Source: Delphinus delphis
Lineage: Eukaryota; Chordata; Mammalia; Artiodactyla; Delphinidae
NCBI RefSeq assembly: GCF_949987515.2
Contig: NW_027192651.1
Coordinates: forward strand, 4,340,001-4,404,000
Direction of reading: 5' to 3'
DNA: 64,000 nt
In this document: piece by piece, positions 25,392 through 35,285 of the stretch
Layout: every line of letters starts with the position of its first letter
How positions within the stretch are numbered: the stretch's first letter is position 1
Translations under genes and position numbers: made by a program
The notes under the pieces: generated by a model
Told to the model about the DNA's origin: nothing
The model's database searches: none
Seen by the model: the letters and a program-made list of their open reading frames with translations, nothing else

Positions 25392-26110
25392 ATGAGGTAT
25401 CACCTCACACCTGGTAGAATAGGCATCATTGAAAATCTACAAACAAAAATGCTGGAAAGGGTGTGGAGAAAAGGAACCCTCTTCCACTATTGTTGGGAAT
25501 ATAAATTGATACAGTCATTATGGAGAACAATATGGAATTTCTTAAGAAACTAACAATAGAATTACCATAGGATACAGCAATCCCAGTACTGGACATATAC
25601 CCAGACAAAACCATAAATCAAAAAGAGTCATTCACCGCAATGTTCATTGCATCACTACAATATCGAGGTAATGGAAGCAACCTAAATGCCCACAGACAGA
25701 CGAATGCATAAAGCTGTGGTACATATATAAAATGGAATATTACTAAGCCATGAAAAGGAATGAAATTGGGTCATTTGTAGAGACGTCGATGGATCTAGAG
25801 ACTGTCATACAGAGTGAAGTAAGTCAGAAAGAGAAAAACAAATCTTGTATATTCATGCATATATGTGGAACCTAGAAAAACTGTACAGATTAACCATTTT
25901 GCAAGGCATAAACAGAGCAACAGATGTAGACAACAAACGTATGGACAACAAGGGGGGAAAGCTGTTGGGGGGGTGGTGGTGGGAGGAGTTGAGAGACTGG
26001 GATTGGCATGTATACATTTATATGTATAAAATAGATAACCAATAAGAACCTGCTGTATAAAAATATAAAATAAAATTCAAAATTAAAAAGAAGTAAAATT
26101 TAAAAAATAA
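25392..26110 (+). mobile_element. L1 (LINE-1) 3' end, 5'-truncated
   Basis: This is a much better preserved version of the L1 end that also underlies the satellite. It starts at AATGAGGTATCACCTCACAC and runs through AATGCTGGAAAGGGTGTGG, GAAGCAACCTAAATGCCCAC, TGGAATATTACTAAGCCATG and AAAATAGATAACCAATAAG. It finishes in A-rich sequence. Only the last part of ORF2 and the 3'UTR are present, with stops and indels, so it is inactive. The 5' junction lies directly on the satellite stub. Because non-satellite sequence follows, this is a breakpoint rather than a simple insertion into an intact array. Confidence 0.9.
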
Positions 26111-26255
26111 AACAGAAAAAACAATTATTCCCTGCACATACATGTATTTATATGAATAAATTATTTCCATGCTTATATCTGTAAATACAAAAAAGAGGAA
26201 TAAAATCTACCTTGAACCAAAAACGAAAAAGAGAAAAAAAACACAGAACCCACCA
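26111..26255. repeat. A/T-rich tail and low-complexity sequence after the L1
   Basis: An A-rich stretch follows the L1 end, including AAAATTTAAAAAATAAAAC and, near 26,226, AAAAAGAGAAAAAAAACAC. It probably mixes the degraded L1 poly(A) with simple sequence. No gene is seen. Confidence 0.6.
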
Positions 26256-27605
26256 GTTACACAGAGGAAAACCGTATCAGGGCACTTGCTCCAGTTGTAA
26301 ACAATTCTGAAGTTGGTCAGTGGTGGGGAATCGTCTCCCATTCAGCCAGCAGCCCCCACGCAACAAGCGTCCTCATTGCAAAGCTGGGGCACCGTGCCGA
26401 GGCATCTGTGAGTAAACGTGAGCTGAGCCCCAGGCCAGTTGCTGCTGAACTATTCCCACCCGTCCCAGGTAAAACACCTGAATATATACAAGGACTTGAA
26501 AGCCTAGAGGAAGGGCCATAGAGCCACACGAGTGACAGCATGCCGGCCGACTTGGTGCCTGCAGGCCAGCCAGGATGGTCCTGGCCCTGGGTGCTCTTCT
26601 GGAAGATTTCCATTTCCCTGCCTGAGATACCCGTCCTGTCCCTGCCCCCACTGCTTTTTTCCTTCCTCACCTCTGCCCAGGGAGAAATTCCAGCAGCAGG
26701 TATGGGTGACACATCCTCTTCTTTAGCAGGTGGCAGCCTGGCAACTGCTGCAGAAAGTCCAGCAGAACCCCACTCACACTGGGCCACCCACAAAGCCATG
26801 ACCTCTCACTCCCTCCCACCAGCCCAGCCCCGAGACTGCTGACAGGGCAGAGAAAATGGCGTCAGGCACGGCTGCAGGGGCTCTTGCTGCCTGGAGTGGT
26901 ATTTATATTGATCTCAACCCAGGCACACCTGGGGAGGGCTGGCCGGCACGGTAAGGCTGCCCAGGTCAGCCAATCATCACCCCTCAGGGGCTCACAGTTG
27001 CAGAAAATGGAACTTGCTGAACCGGCCAGGTCCAAGGAACAGGTGTGGGCTCCTGAGAGTCAGGATAGACAAGGGGCTGCAGCTTTGGCTTGTTTTCTAA
27101 TCATTTTATCTGGCCCATGAGTGGGAGACAACTTCAAGAAAACCCTCTCCTAATGAGAGGAACCCAGGAGTCAGGGAGAGGAGGGGTGGGTGGTGGTTGG
27201 AGACAGAGGCCTGGTGCCCCGGGTGCAGTGGAAGTCTCTGGAAGACCAGGTGGAGGGAGGCCTCACGGAGTGATGCCCAGGGTCACAGACCTGTCGCAGC
27301 TGCTGTTTGTTAGTTCAAGTCCTGCTCTGAGGTGCTCTGTGTCAGCTCTGAGCGACAGGTGAGCTGGGGGTGCTCTGCAATGAGGGCTATGTGCACGGTT
27401 CCTGTGTGCCCAGCCCTGCCACGGTACCTGCAAGGGTAGCTCTGTATCCTGGGAGGGGCCTGACCACGAGAGCCCCGTGGGCTGGGGTGGGGGTGGGGTA
27501 CCTGCCCAGGTGAGCTCCATATTCTGGGATTGGTCTGACCACGAGAGCCCCATGGGCTGCTGGGGACCTGGTAAAGGATGTCAGGACAGTCAGTGAAGCC
27601 ACCGA
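26256..27605. other. GC-richer interspersed sequence without an assignable gene
   Basis: Base composition changes abruptly from the A/T-rich L1 tail to a GC-richer segment. The longest open frame is 160 codons on the minus strand (26,317-26,799). It overlaps several frames on both strands, shows no recognisable domain, and is rich in residues expected from GC-rich noise. I see no splice-site and exon pattern convincing enough to call a gene. Apart from a short direct duplication, entered separately, the stretch is unassigned. It may be flanking single-copy DNA or part of an old mobile element. Confidence 0.5.
27423..27560 (+). repeat. Short direct duplication, period 74 bp
   Basis: Two adjacent units begin with GGTACCTGC at 27,423 and 27,497. 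They share CTGACCACGAGAGCCCC followed by GTGGGCTG or ATGGGCTG. They differ at several positions in between. This is a small two-copy minisatellite-like duplication inside the unassigned GC-rich segment, with no evident function. Confidence 0.75.
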
Positions 27606-28560
27606 GGATATACCTCCAGTTGCTCCTAATTCCTACACCCTGCTGGTCATTCTACCAACCACCAGGACATGGTATTCTGTATTAGTCTTCAATGATGCCT
27701 TCTTTTGTATTCCATTAGTCCCAGAGTCACAAGAAATTTTGGCTTGTGAGTGGCAGGACTCCACATACAACTAAAACAATACTTCCGGGCCGTCTGGCCC
27801 CAAGGGTGCAAAAATTCCCACACCATCTTTGGGGAAAGCTTAGCTAAAGACCTAAAAGTTCTACCTCTGGAAAAGGAAACCCTCCTTCAATATGCAGACG
27901 ACATTCTGATCACCAGCCCTACTAAGGAGGCCTCTGAACTACCAAGCCAATAAAGGATAGAAGTTGTCCAAGAAAAAGCTCAAATATCACAGACTGCGGT
28001 GACCTGCCTGGGCTTCATTCTCACAGAAGGTCAGAGAAGCCCATCCCAGGAAAGGGAAGAAACCATTTTCAGCCTTACCCCTTTCTAAAACTAGAAGACA
28101 GCTTAGGGGTTCCTGGGGAGGCCAGGGTTTGCTGCTTCTGGATCCCTAACTACAGTCTACTAGCTGGGCCTCTATATGAAACACTGAAAGGAAAAGATGA
28201 TGATCCTTTTGAATAGAATCCAGAAGTGGCCTTTCAAGAATGGAAAGAGCAGTCAATTCAGACCCTTGCCCTGGAACTCCCTAATTTAGCTAAACCCTTT
28301 GACCTTTACATTCCCGGTGAAAGGTGAATCGCCATTGGAGAATTAGTGCAAAAACTGGGACCACTTGAAATGGAACAATGCAAGAATGCCATCCAGGTAG
28401 GATAAACTACGGTCACTAAGGGGCTTGGCCCACTGCCACATCTGGCCAAGATACTGGCGGTATCTAAAAACCTGGAAATCAGCAGCCCAAAAGGCCACCT
28501 CCCTCCTAAGGGAAAAGGACCCCACGTGGTGATCCTAACCACCAACCATGCCCTGAAGTT
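27606..28560 (+). pseudogene. Endogenous retrovirus pol remnant (reverse transcriptase and RNase H side)
   Basis: Conceptual translation with frame changes resembles the reverse transcriptase of class I (gamma-like) retroviruses. The beginning of the catalytic domain lies near 27,615-27,740. The catalytic YADD motif is at 27,891-27,902. A region resembling the start of the RNase H side lies near 28,220-28,370. Several in-frame stops and frameshifts interrupt the frame, for example near 27,770 and again just after 27,950. The gene is dead. The longest uninterrupted piece holding the YADD is about 67 codons (27,750-27,953). No family name is assigned without a search. Confidence 0.75.
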
Positions 28561-28639
28561 GCAGGGTTCGCTCCGTGGGCACACCGACCTCGAGTGAGGA
28601 GGCCCTCCAACTCCAACATCCAGAGAGATAACCGGGGGC

Positions 28640-29130
28640 AACAGGGCACCATGACGACTCGTGTGAACATCACTTGACCTGGAGTTTCTCTCATAAAACA
28701 ACAAGAGTGTGTCCCAAAAGAGTAGACTACTGCTTGCAGGACTTACTGCACCCAGAGGGGAGCTAATAATCTTGGCGGGGGAACAGTATACCACACTGTC
28801 ACCATAGAAAAGCCTACAGACACCGTGATGATGGTGGCCAATAAGACCGGCTGGACTCCTGTTTACTTCAAAAGGCTGTTGACTCAGTAGCCATCATGGT
28901 CCTTGGTCACCACTGACCCTGGACTGTCTGGGAGTTGAGCGGGCAGGGCTCTGACACCTGGTGCTGTTTGTACGTTAATTCAGGGGCCTAATTGAAGAAA
29001 GCGCAGACTACTGGTCAGAGCATCTAGGCTGGCAGAGACGGTCAGCCTAAGGTGGCCGAACAAATGTGGGGTGGGGTGAAACCGGCCCCCACAGCGTCTC
29101 TGCACATCTCTTTCCTGGACCCTTAAAGGT
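28640..29130 (+). pseudogene. Possible retroviral env (transmembrane subunit) remnant
   Basis: Downstream of pol on the same strand, a short frame near 28,955-28,985 encodes a Cys-Cys pair in a context like the CX6CC region of gammaretroviral transmembrane envelope subunits. The rest is badly decayed, with stops in all frames. Order and orientation fit a pol-env remnant. The similarity is short, so the call is tentative. The 162-codon antisense frame at 28,306-28,794 is considered a chance frame. Confidence 0.4.
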
Positions 29131-29379
29131 CATTAGAATCTATAACACTTCCAATGCTGGTGCTCAGGTGGACGAGCAGGGAGGCAGGGGTCCTGGGGAC
29201 AATCAACGTCACCGGGAGGCTGCTGGGGAGAAGCTCTGACCCTCGCCCCAGGGTATGAGGGCTCCCAACTCAGCACTCAGCAGTTACAGAAGAAGGGTCT
29301 GCACCCTCAGCACTCCAAGAATGAGGAACGGGACAAAAGGCAGAGGAGGGGTTTGTCCCCAGCAAAGCCCATTAAAAAT

Positions 29380-29825
29380 CCCTGGGAGATAAAAATAGAA
29401 TCTGGGCAATAAAGTCAAGTCTAACCTTTTTTATCCTTTGTGCTTTGTCTAATTTCACGTGCTCCTAGGGTCCCGCATGCAGAGGTTCCACACCCGGCAC
29501 TTCAGACCAGATTTCCTAGTGCAGAATGGCTGGGTCGACACCTCAGCTCCTGGGGCCCAGTGCAGACTCCACGATATAGAGCCTGAGCTACAGCCAACCC
29601 GGCCCTCGAGAGCTCCGCCGCCTCCCTCCCTCCCACTGACTCTGACAGGATCTCTACACAGCAGCCCAGCCCACAGCCCACGGGGTAGTGCATGCTCTCA
29701 CCTCTCCATTCTCTGATCAAAATATAAAGTTTCCTTTGCTTGTGAACCAAACTCAGTCTCGATCTGTTGGCCCCAATGACACTGGGCAGGGGGACACTTG
29801 TTGGGGTCCACTCTGGAGGATCAGT
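29380..29825 (+). mobile_element. Possible retroviral LTR (3' end of the remnant)
   Basis: Two poly(A)-signal-like sites occur: CAATAAAGTC near 29,408 and AATATAAAG near 29,721. The second is followed by a T-rich stretch and a U5-like end, TTGGGGTCCA, near 29,800-29,810. Position after pol and env-like sequence suits a 3' LTR. I cannot delimit a TG...CA pair or target-site duplications by eye. The 85-codon frame at 29,459-29,716 and the 150-codon antisense frame at 29,502-29,954 have no recognisable content. Confidence 0.4.
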
Positions 29826-30147
29826 AACAGAAATTGAGACTATTGTAACCTCAATGAACAGATGTGTGAGCCAAACTGTAGTTAACATAGAACAGTGTAT
29901 AAGGCTCGGGTAAAATAAGATGTTTTTAACACTTCCATTTGATATTTCCATCACTTTTTATAAGCAAGTTCAGTGAAAAGGTTTGTCTTATTTGTCAGGT
30001 CAATATTAGAGAAACGAAGTGATTTCTTTCCAAGGATGTACAGCTAATAATCTTGGTTAAACCTTCAATCTTGTTTTAAATGCTTTTCCATTGAAAATGA
30101 TACCTCTCTTTCAGCTCCCCCATTTCTGAGAAGTATAAAATCTTATA
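29826..30147. other. Unassigned A/T-rich sequence
   Basis: No gene, known repeat terminus or tandem structure is seen here. It separates the putative LTR from the next L1 fragment. Confidence 0.5.
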
Positions 30148-30335
30148 ATTTATTATTACCAAAGGGGAAAGGTGGGAGGAGGGATAAATTAACAGTTTGG
30201 AATTAACACATACACACTGCTATGTATAAAATAGATCATCAACAAGGAACTACTGTATAGCACAGGGAACTACACTCAACATTTTGCAATAACCTATAAG
30301 GGGAAATAATCTGAAAAAGAATAGATATTTTTATT
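30148..30335 (+). mobile_element. L1 3'UTR fragment
   Basis: About 190 bp closely follow the last part of the L1 3'UTR: ACCAAAGGGGAAAGGTGGGA, TATAAAATAGATCATCAACA, TACTGTATAGCACAGGGAAC and AATCTGAAAAAGAATAGATA. It is less diverged than the L1 part of the satellite monomer. It stops before the L1 terminus and has no poly(A) tail. Confidence 0.8.
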
Positions 30336-30530
30336 GACATCATCTATCAATGACAGTTAAAGTGTAGCCTACGCGAAGCTGGTGGTGAGTGCTTCTGACC
30401 CTGAAGACTTCAATCATCTAAAGTTTGGACTCTGCCTACTTCCCAAGGCCCTTAATGAACATATGTGTAGCCGTAGCTTAAAAACTTCCCCAGTTTGGGT
30501 TTCGGGGAGACACTGATTTTGAAAAAGCCC
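30336..30530. other. Unassigned junction sequence before the old satellite
   Basis: About 195 bp link the L1 fragment to recognisable diverged satellite. It does not obviously match the extra segment of the long monomers. Weak satellite similarity may begin near 30,490. Confidence 0.4.
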
Positions 30531-31792
30531 TGGTGTTCTCCTTACATGAATGGGACTCTTCCTACTGCTAAAACATGTCTGTCACACCCAGAGGATGGTA
30601 TACCGTCTGATCGGGAAGAGTTTGGAAAAGGCATCTCATCTCCTCATCTCCTGGTGCTCGGGTTCACCCCTCCAGCGTCTTTACTAACAGTCTCCCCACT
30701 TGGAGATGTCAGCACTGTCAACATCCTGTTGCGTACAGTTTGGAATTTGTCCAGAGGATGAAGCGGAAGGATGAGGAACAATGAGAGACAAGTCCTAGGT
30801 GTTCAGACAGGCACATGTCACTCTAATTTCCAATCAGGAAGACGAATTGACCAAAGGCTAGGGTTGCCCATGGAAACAGTATAGGGCTTGAGGAAATCCT
30901 GCTGCTTTGTGGCCAGTTCCCATAAACACGAGTTGAACAATGGAACTCAGGGGCAGTAAAATTCACAAAACTGCAGAGTTGAAAATATCCATCACTGAAA
31001 AATGTCTTGAGGAAAGTCAGAGAAAAGGACTTGTAAGCAAGGGAGAATGGCAGGAAAGGGATTTGAGGAGGTAGAAAGGACTCGCCATTAAGCACAAGAA
31101 AAGGAGCTGAACATTGCCAACATTGCAGTTGGCCAAAAAGGGTGTATGCGTTCTTTTCTGTATATATTCAAGAAAAGGGCATACACTTTTTTAGCCAACC
31201 AAACAGGTGGGCACTGGAAGTCAATACTACAAAAGATATCACTTCGCATCAGTCAGAAGAGCCATCCTCATAAAGCGTAAACAACAGAAATGCAGGACAG
31301 GGCAACGAGAAGAGGGAGCCCTGTGAGACTTATAGTGGAAATGTATATTGCCAACGGCCATTCTGGAGAAGTGTATTGTGTTTACTAAAGCATCTAAAAA
31401 ATGAGCTACAGAGCATAGGGCACTTGCACTCATGGGCGTATATCTTGGGAAAAACAAAAATCGAGAGGACACAGGCACCCCAATGTTTACCCCCTCTCTG
31501 TTTAAAAGATCCTCGACTAGGATATAACTTAAATGTCTCTGGAGGGAAAAAATGGATAGAGGTGTGGTACTTAGGTAGAGTGGAATATTATTCAGCCTGG
31601 AAATCAATGAAATATGGCCAGTTGTAACAACTCCGGAGGAGTTACGTATGATCATTCTAAGTGACAGAATTCAAAAAGAAAAAGACACATATCATAAGAT
31701 ATCACTTAAAGGTGGAATCCAAAATGGCTACACATGAAATAAATTACAAAACAAAAACATAGTCAAATATGTAGAAAACACGCATAAGGCTG
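30531..31792 (+). repeat. Highly diverged satellite monomer (5' incomplete)
   Basis: Order and spacing of landmarks follow the young monomer. CTAAAACATG is near 30,570, CTCCCCACTTGGAGA near 30,692, the decayed palindrome is at 31,129-31,198, and the L1-derived tail runs up to the phase point near 31,793. Divergence is visibly far higher than between array copies. The L1 domain is closer to the L1 3' end than it is in the young arrays, for example GGAATATTATTCAGCCTGG near 31,580. This is an old relic not reached by homogenisation. Confidence 0.85.
31129..31198. mobile_element. Decayed copy of the monomer palindrome
   Basis: The arms are still complementary over most of their length, but with mismatches and a two-base length difference (70 bp in total). 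Relative to the young palindrome, both arms share changes: GTGTATGC pairs with GCATACAC, and a C in the T run of one arm roughly matches a G in the A run of the other. Confidence 0.7.
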
Positions 31793-32035
31793 CTAAACGG
31801 GAAAGGTGGGGAGGGGTGAGGCATCATCCAGGAGGTTGAAATTAGCAAAGATACCATTCCAAATACCAAACTGATAATCAACAAGGCCTACACGGTAGCT
31901 AAAAGAACTGCACTCAGCACACTCAAGTCACCAGAAAAGAATATATACGACTGGTAAGAATCTGAAAAAGAATTTATTGATGTCTCTCTGTACGCGAATC
32001 AAGTGGATGTACAGCAGCAAGAAACAGAGCTTTGA

Positions 32036-32197
32036 AAATCAGCTGTAACCAATATAGTAATAAATTGAAAAAAATAAACGACAGAGAGACAGAGAAAACC
32101 TCTTACAACTTTTCCTCAGGGACGGTGATGCAACATGGATTGAACACGTCTAGACCCACAGCAGGATGAGACATAAGGCTGGAAACTGTTTGCGCTA
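32036..32197 (+). mobile_element. Long-form-specific segment containing the L1 3' terminus
   Basis: The segment begins with sequence matching the very end of L1 (TGTACAGCAG just upstream, then AAATCAGCTGTAACCAATAT and AATAAATTGAAAAAAATAAA). About 110 bp of non-L1 sequence follows, including GAGACAGAGAAAACCTC and CATAAGGCTGG. The L1 poly(A) junction is therefore near 32,065-32,080. It aligns with the extra segment in the next old monomer and has no counterpart in the young arrays. Confidence 0.75.
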
Positions 32198-32868
32198 AGA
32201 GAAATGTGAGGTTGGGTGAGGAAATGCACACCCTTTAAAGTAATACTACCTGGTACCCATTCAATGGGTCCCAAATCTGCAGGTTCAAGGGATCTTCCTA
32301 CAGCTAAAACATGCATGGAAAACCCAGAGGACTGTACACCATGTGATCGGGAGATGTGTCTAAAATGCACCTCATTTATCCTCTCCTGGTGCTCCTGTTC
32401 ACCATTCCAGCCACGCTACTTAGAATCTCCCCACTTGGAGAATCAGCACATTTAAACTTCTGTTTCACACATTTTGCAAATTGTGAGGAGGATGAACGGG
32501 AAGAGGGGGAACCAATGAGAGAAGAGTTGTAGGGGTTTGGACGGGCACATATCACTCTAATTTCCCATTAAGAATAAGAATTAAAGAAAGGCTCAGCCTG
32601 CCTCGCCGGAGCCAAAATAGGGCCTGAAGCAATCCTGCGGGTTTGAGGCCAGCTCACAAAAGAGCAACTTAAAAAATGGAGCTCAGGGTCACTGCAATTC
32701 ACAAACCTGCAGAGTTATAAATGAAAACTAACGTCCAAAAATATGTTGAGGTAAGGCAAAGAAGAGGATCTGAATGCAAGACAGAATTGCAAGAAACAGA
32801 TTTCAACAGATAGATTGGACTCGTCTTTAACGCACATGAAAAGCGGCAGAATTTCGACAATGATGCAG

Positions 32869-32940
32869 TTGGCCCAAAAGGGCGTATGCGTTTTTTCCTG
32901 ATTATATCCAGGAAAAAACGCATACGCACTTTATGGGCAA
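32869..32940. mobile_element. Near-intact palindrome in the old long monomer
   Basis: This is a 72-bp inverted repeat with only a few arm mismatches, mainly at the outer ends and near the centre. Its inner part (GTATGCGTTTTTTCCTGA and complement) is identical to the young array copies. The flanking monomer sequence is considerably more diverged. Confidence 0.8.
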
Positions 32941-33540
32941 CGAAGCAAGCAAGCAATGCAAATGTGCACAACAAAGAAGTCTCACTTCCCACCGGTCAAA
33001 AGGGCCATCCTAAAAAATTGTAAAAACCAGAAATGCAGGACAGGCCATGGAGAACAGGGAGCCTTTATACGCTGATGGGCAGTGTGTGAACTGCCGAGAG
33101 CCACTCTGGAGAAGTGTATGGTGGTTCCTAAATCATCTAAAAAACAGAGCTACAGAGCATAGGACACTTCCAATCATGGGAGTATATCTAGGGAAGTCTA
33201 AAAATCAACAAGACACAAGCACACCACAGTTTAGGGCTACTCTGTTTACAAGAACCTCAACTTCAGTACACCTTAAATATCCCAGGAAAGAGAACAATGG
33301 ATAAAGAAGATGTGGTACTTATGTACAATGGAATATCTCTTCACCATGAAATCAATGTAATAAGGCTAGTAGAAGGATAAAGAGTGGATTTAGGTCCGAT
33401 AATACTACTTGAAATAAGTCAAACAGAAAAAGAAACATATCATAAGATATCACTTATAGAGGGAGGGTAAATATGGCTGCACAAGAAATGAATTACAGAA
33501 CAGAACAGTGTCTCACATTTAGAAAACACACTTATGTCAG

Positions 33541-35285
33541 CTTAAGGGGAAAGGAGAGGTGGGGTGATGCATAAAACCAGAGTTTGAAATTAGCACAGAT
33601 ACCGTTCAATAAACCAAATAGGTATTAGACAAGATCTACACCTTGCTCAATGAACTGGCCTCAACACTCCCTATACACCGCAGAGAAATATATCTGAGGA
33701 ATAAGAATCTTAAAACCCATGTATTGATATATCTCCATAAGGGAATCAAGTGTGTGCAGAGCGGCACAAACACAGCAGTGAAAAGGAGCTAAACCCCATT
33801 ATAGAAATAAATTTTAAAAACAAAACGCTGAAACAATGAAAGAGAGAAAAATTCTTACAAAATTCGCTCAGGGGCTGTGATACAACCTGGATTGACCACA
33901 TATAAACCCACAGCTGGATAAGACATAAGGCTGGACACTTGGGGCTGACAGGATTGGTGAGCTTTGGTGAGCAACTGCCGAAAGTTTAATGCAATACTTC
34001 ATGCTACTCAGTCCAAGGGTCCCAACACTCCAGGTTGAAGGGAATCTTCCTACAGCTAAACCATGCTTGGGAAACCCAGCGACTGGTATACCATATGATC
34101 GGGAAAGGTTTCTAAAACGCACCTCATTTTTCCTCTCCTGGGGCTCCGGATCGACATTCCAGCCGCTTTACTAACAACATCCCCACATGGAGTCAATGCC
34201 TTTAAGTTCTGGTATCGCACAGTCTGCAGTTAGTGCAGAGGATGAATGGGAATAGGGGGAACCAGTGAGGATCTAGCTGTAGCAGTTTCAATGGGCACAT
34301 GTCACTCTAATATCACATCAGTAAGAAGAATTAACCAAAGGCACAGCAGGTGCCCCAGAAGAAAAATAGGGCTTCAAGGAATCCTGTGGTTATGGGGCAA
34401 GACCACAAAAATAAGAGCTAAAAAATGGAGCTAAGGGCCACTGCAATTCAAAAACCTGCAGAGTTATAAAGGCCAACTATTTTTAAAAAATATATTGAGG
34501 TAAGGCTATGAAGAGGCATTGAAAGCAAGGCAGAATTGCAGGAAACCGATTTCAGGAGGTAGACTGGAATTGCATTGAAAGCATATGAAGAGAGTCAGAA
34601 ACTCGACAATGATGCACTTGGCCAAAAAGGGCGTATGCGTTTTTTCCTGAATATATTCAGGAAAAAACGCATACGCACTTTTTGGCCAACCAAGCAAGCT
34701 TGCAAAGGATATCTGCACTACAATGAAGTCTCACTTCCACCTGGTCAAAAGGGCCATCTGAAAAAAGTGTAAAATCCATAAAGGCACGACAGGCCATGGA
34801 GAACTGGGAGCCTTCTTATGCTGATGGGCGGGATGTAAATTGCCAACAGACACTCTGGAGAAGTGTATGGTGTTTCCTGAAACATCTAAAAAACAAAGCA
34901 ACAGAGCCTAGGGCACTTCCACTTATGGTCCTATAGCTTAGGGAAATTAAAATCAAAAAGACACAGCCACCCCAAAGTTTGGGACGGCTCTGTTTACAAG
35001 AACCTCGTTTACAGTACAAGTTCAATATCGCAGAAAATGAAAAATGGATAAAGAAGTTGTGGTATTTACTTACAAAGCAATAACACTCAGCAATGAAATC
35101 TATGTCATCAGGCCCTTAGCAGCACAATGAGTGGATTCAGGTATGATGATTCTAACTGAAATAAGTCACACAGAAAAAGAAACATCATAAGATATCACTA
35201 ATACACGGAATGTAAACTTGGCTACACAGGAACTGAATTACAGAACAGAACAGGGTCTCAAATTTAGAAAACCAACTTATGCTTT
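33541..35285 (+). repeat. Hybrid monomer: old long-form left part, young right part (1,745 bp)
   Basis: From 33,541 to about 34,500 this unit is as diverged as its left neighbour and contains the long-form segment. From about 34,530, and cleanly from about 34,607, it is nearly identical to array monomers. Subtracting the roughly 167-bp segment gives 1,578 bp, the young unit length. It marks the boundary between the relic zone and the right-hand homogenised array. Its palindrome (34,618-34,689) has a single arm mismatch. Confidence 0.85.
33782..33948 (+). mobile_element. Long-form-specific segment in the hybrid monomer
   Basis: About 167 bp sit between GCAGTGA and CAGGATTGG, sequences that are fused in young monomers. 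It holds an L1-tail-like A-rich stretch (AAATTTTAAAAACAAAACGC) and then AGAGAGAAAAATTCTTAC and GACATAAGGCTGG, which are shared with 32,036-32,197. TGA is present at both edges. Confidence 0.8.

Larger units (their letters stand above)
31793..33540 (+). repeat. Diverged long-form satellite monomer, about 1,748 bp
   Basis: This is a complete unit between phase points at 31,793 and 33,541. It is about 168 bp longer than the array monomers. The excess is almost entirely a segment at about 32,036-32,197 that all young monomers lack. The length is close to the 1.76-kb unit I recall for non-delphinid cetaceans. It carries a nearly intact palindrome at 32,869-32,940 and the full L1-derived domain. 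Confidence 0.85.

Noticed and set aside
26317..26799. 160-codon antisense frame in the GC-rich segment
   Set aside because: No recognisable domain or homology, several overlapping frames on both strands, and length within the range expected for GC-rich noise.
28306..28794. 162-codon antisense frame
   Set aside because: It is antisense to a retroviral pol remnant. The sense strand explains the sequence better.
28955..28990. Confident env gene call
   Set aside because: Only a short Cys-Cys context supports it. The surrounding sequence has stops in every frame, so it is kept as a tentative remnant.
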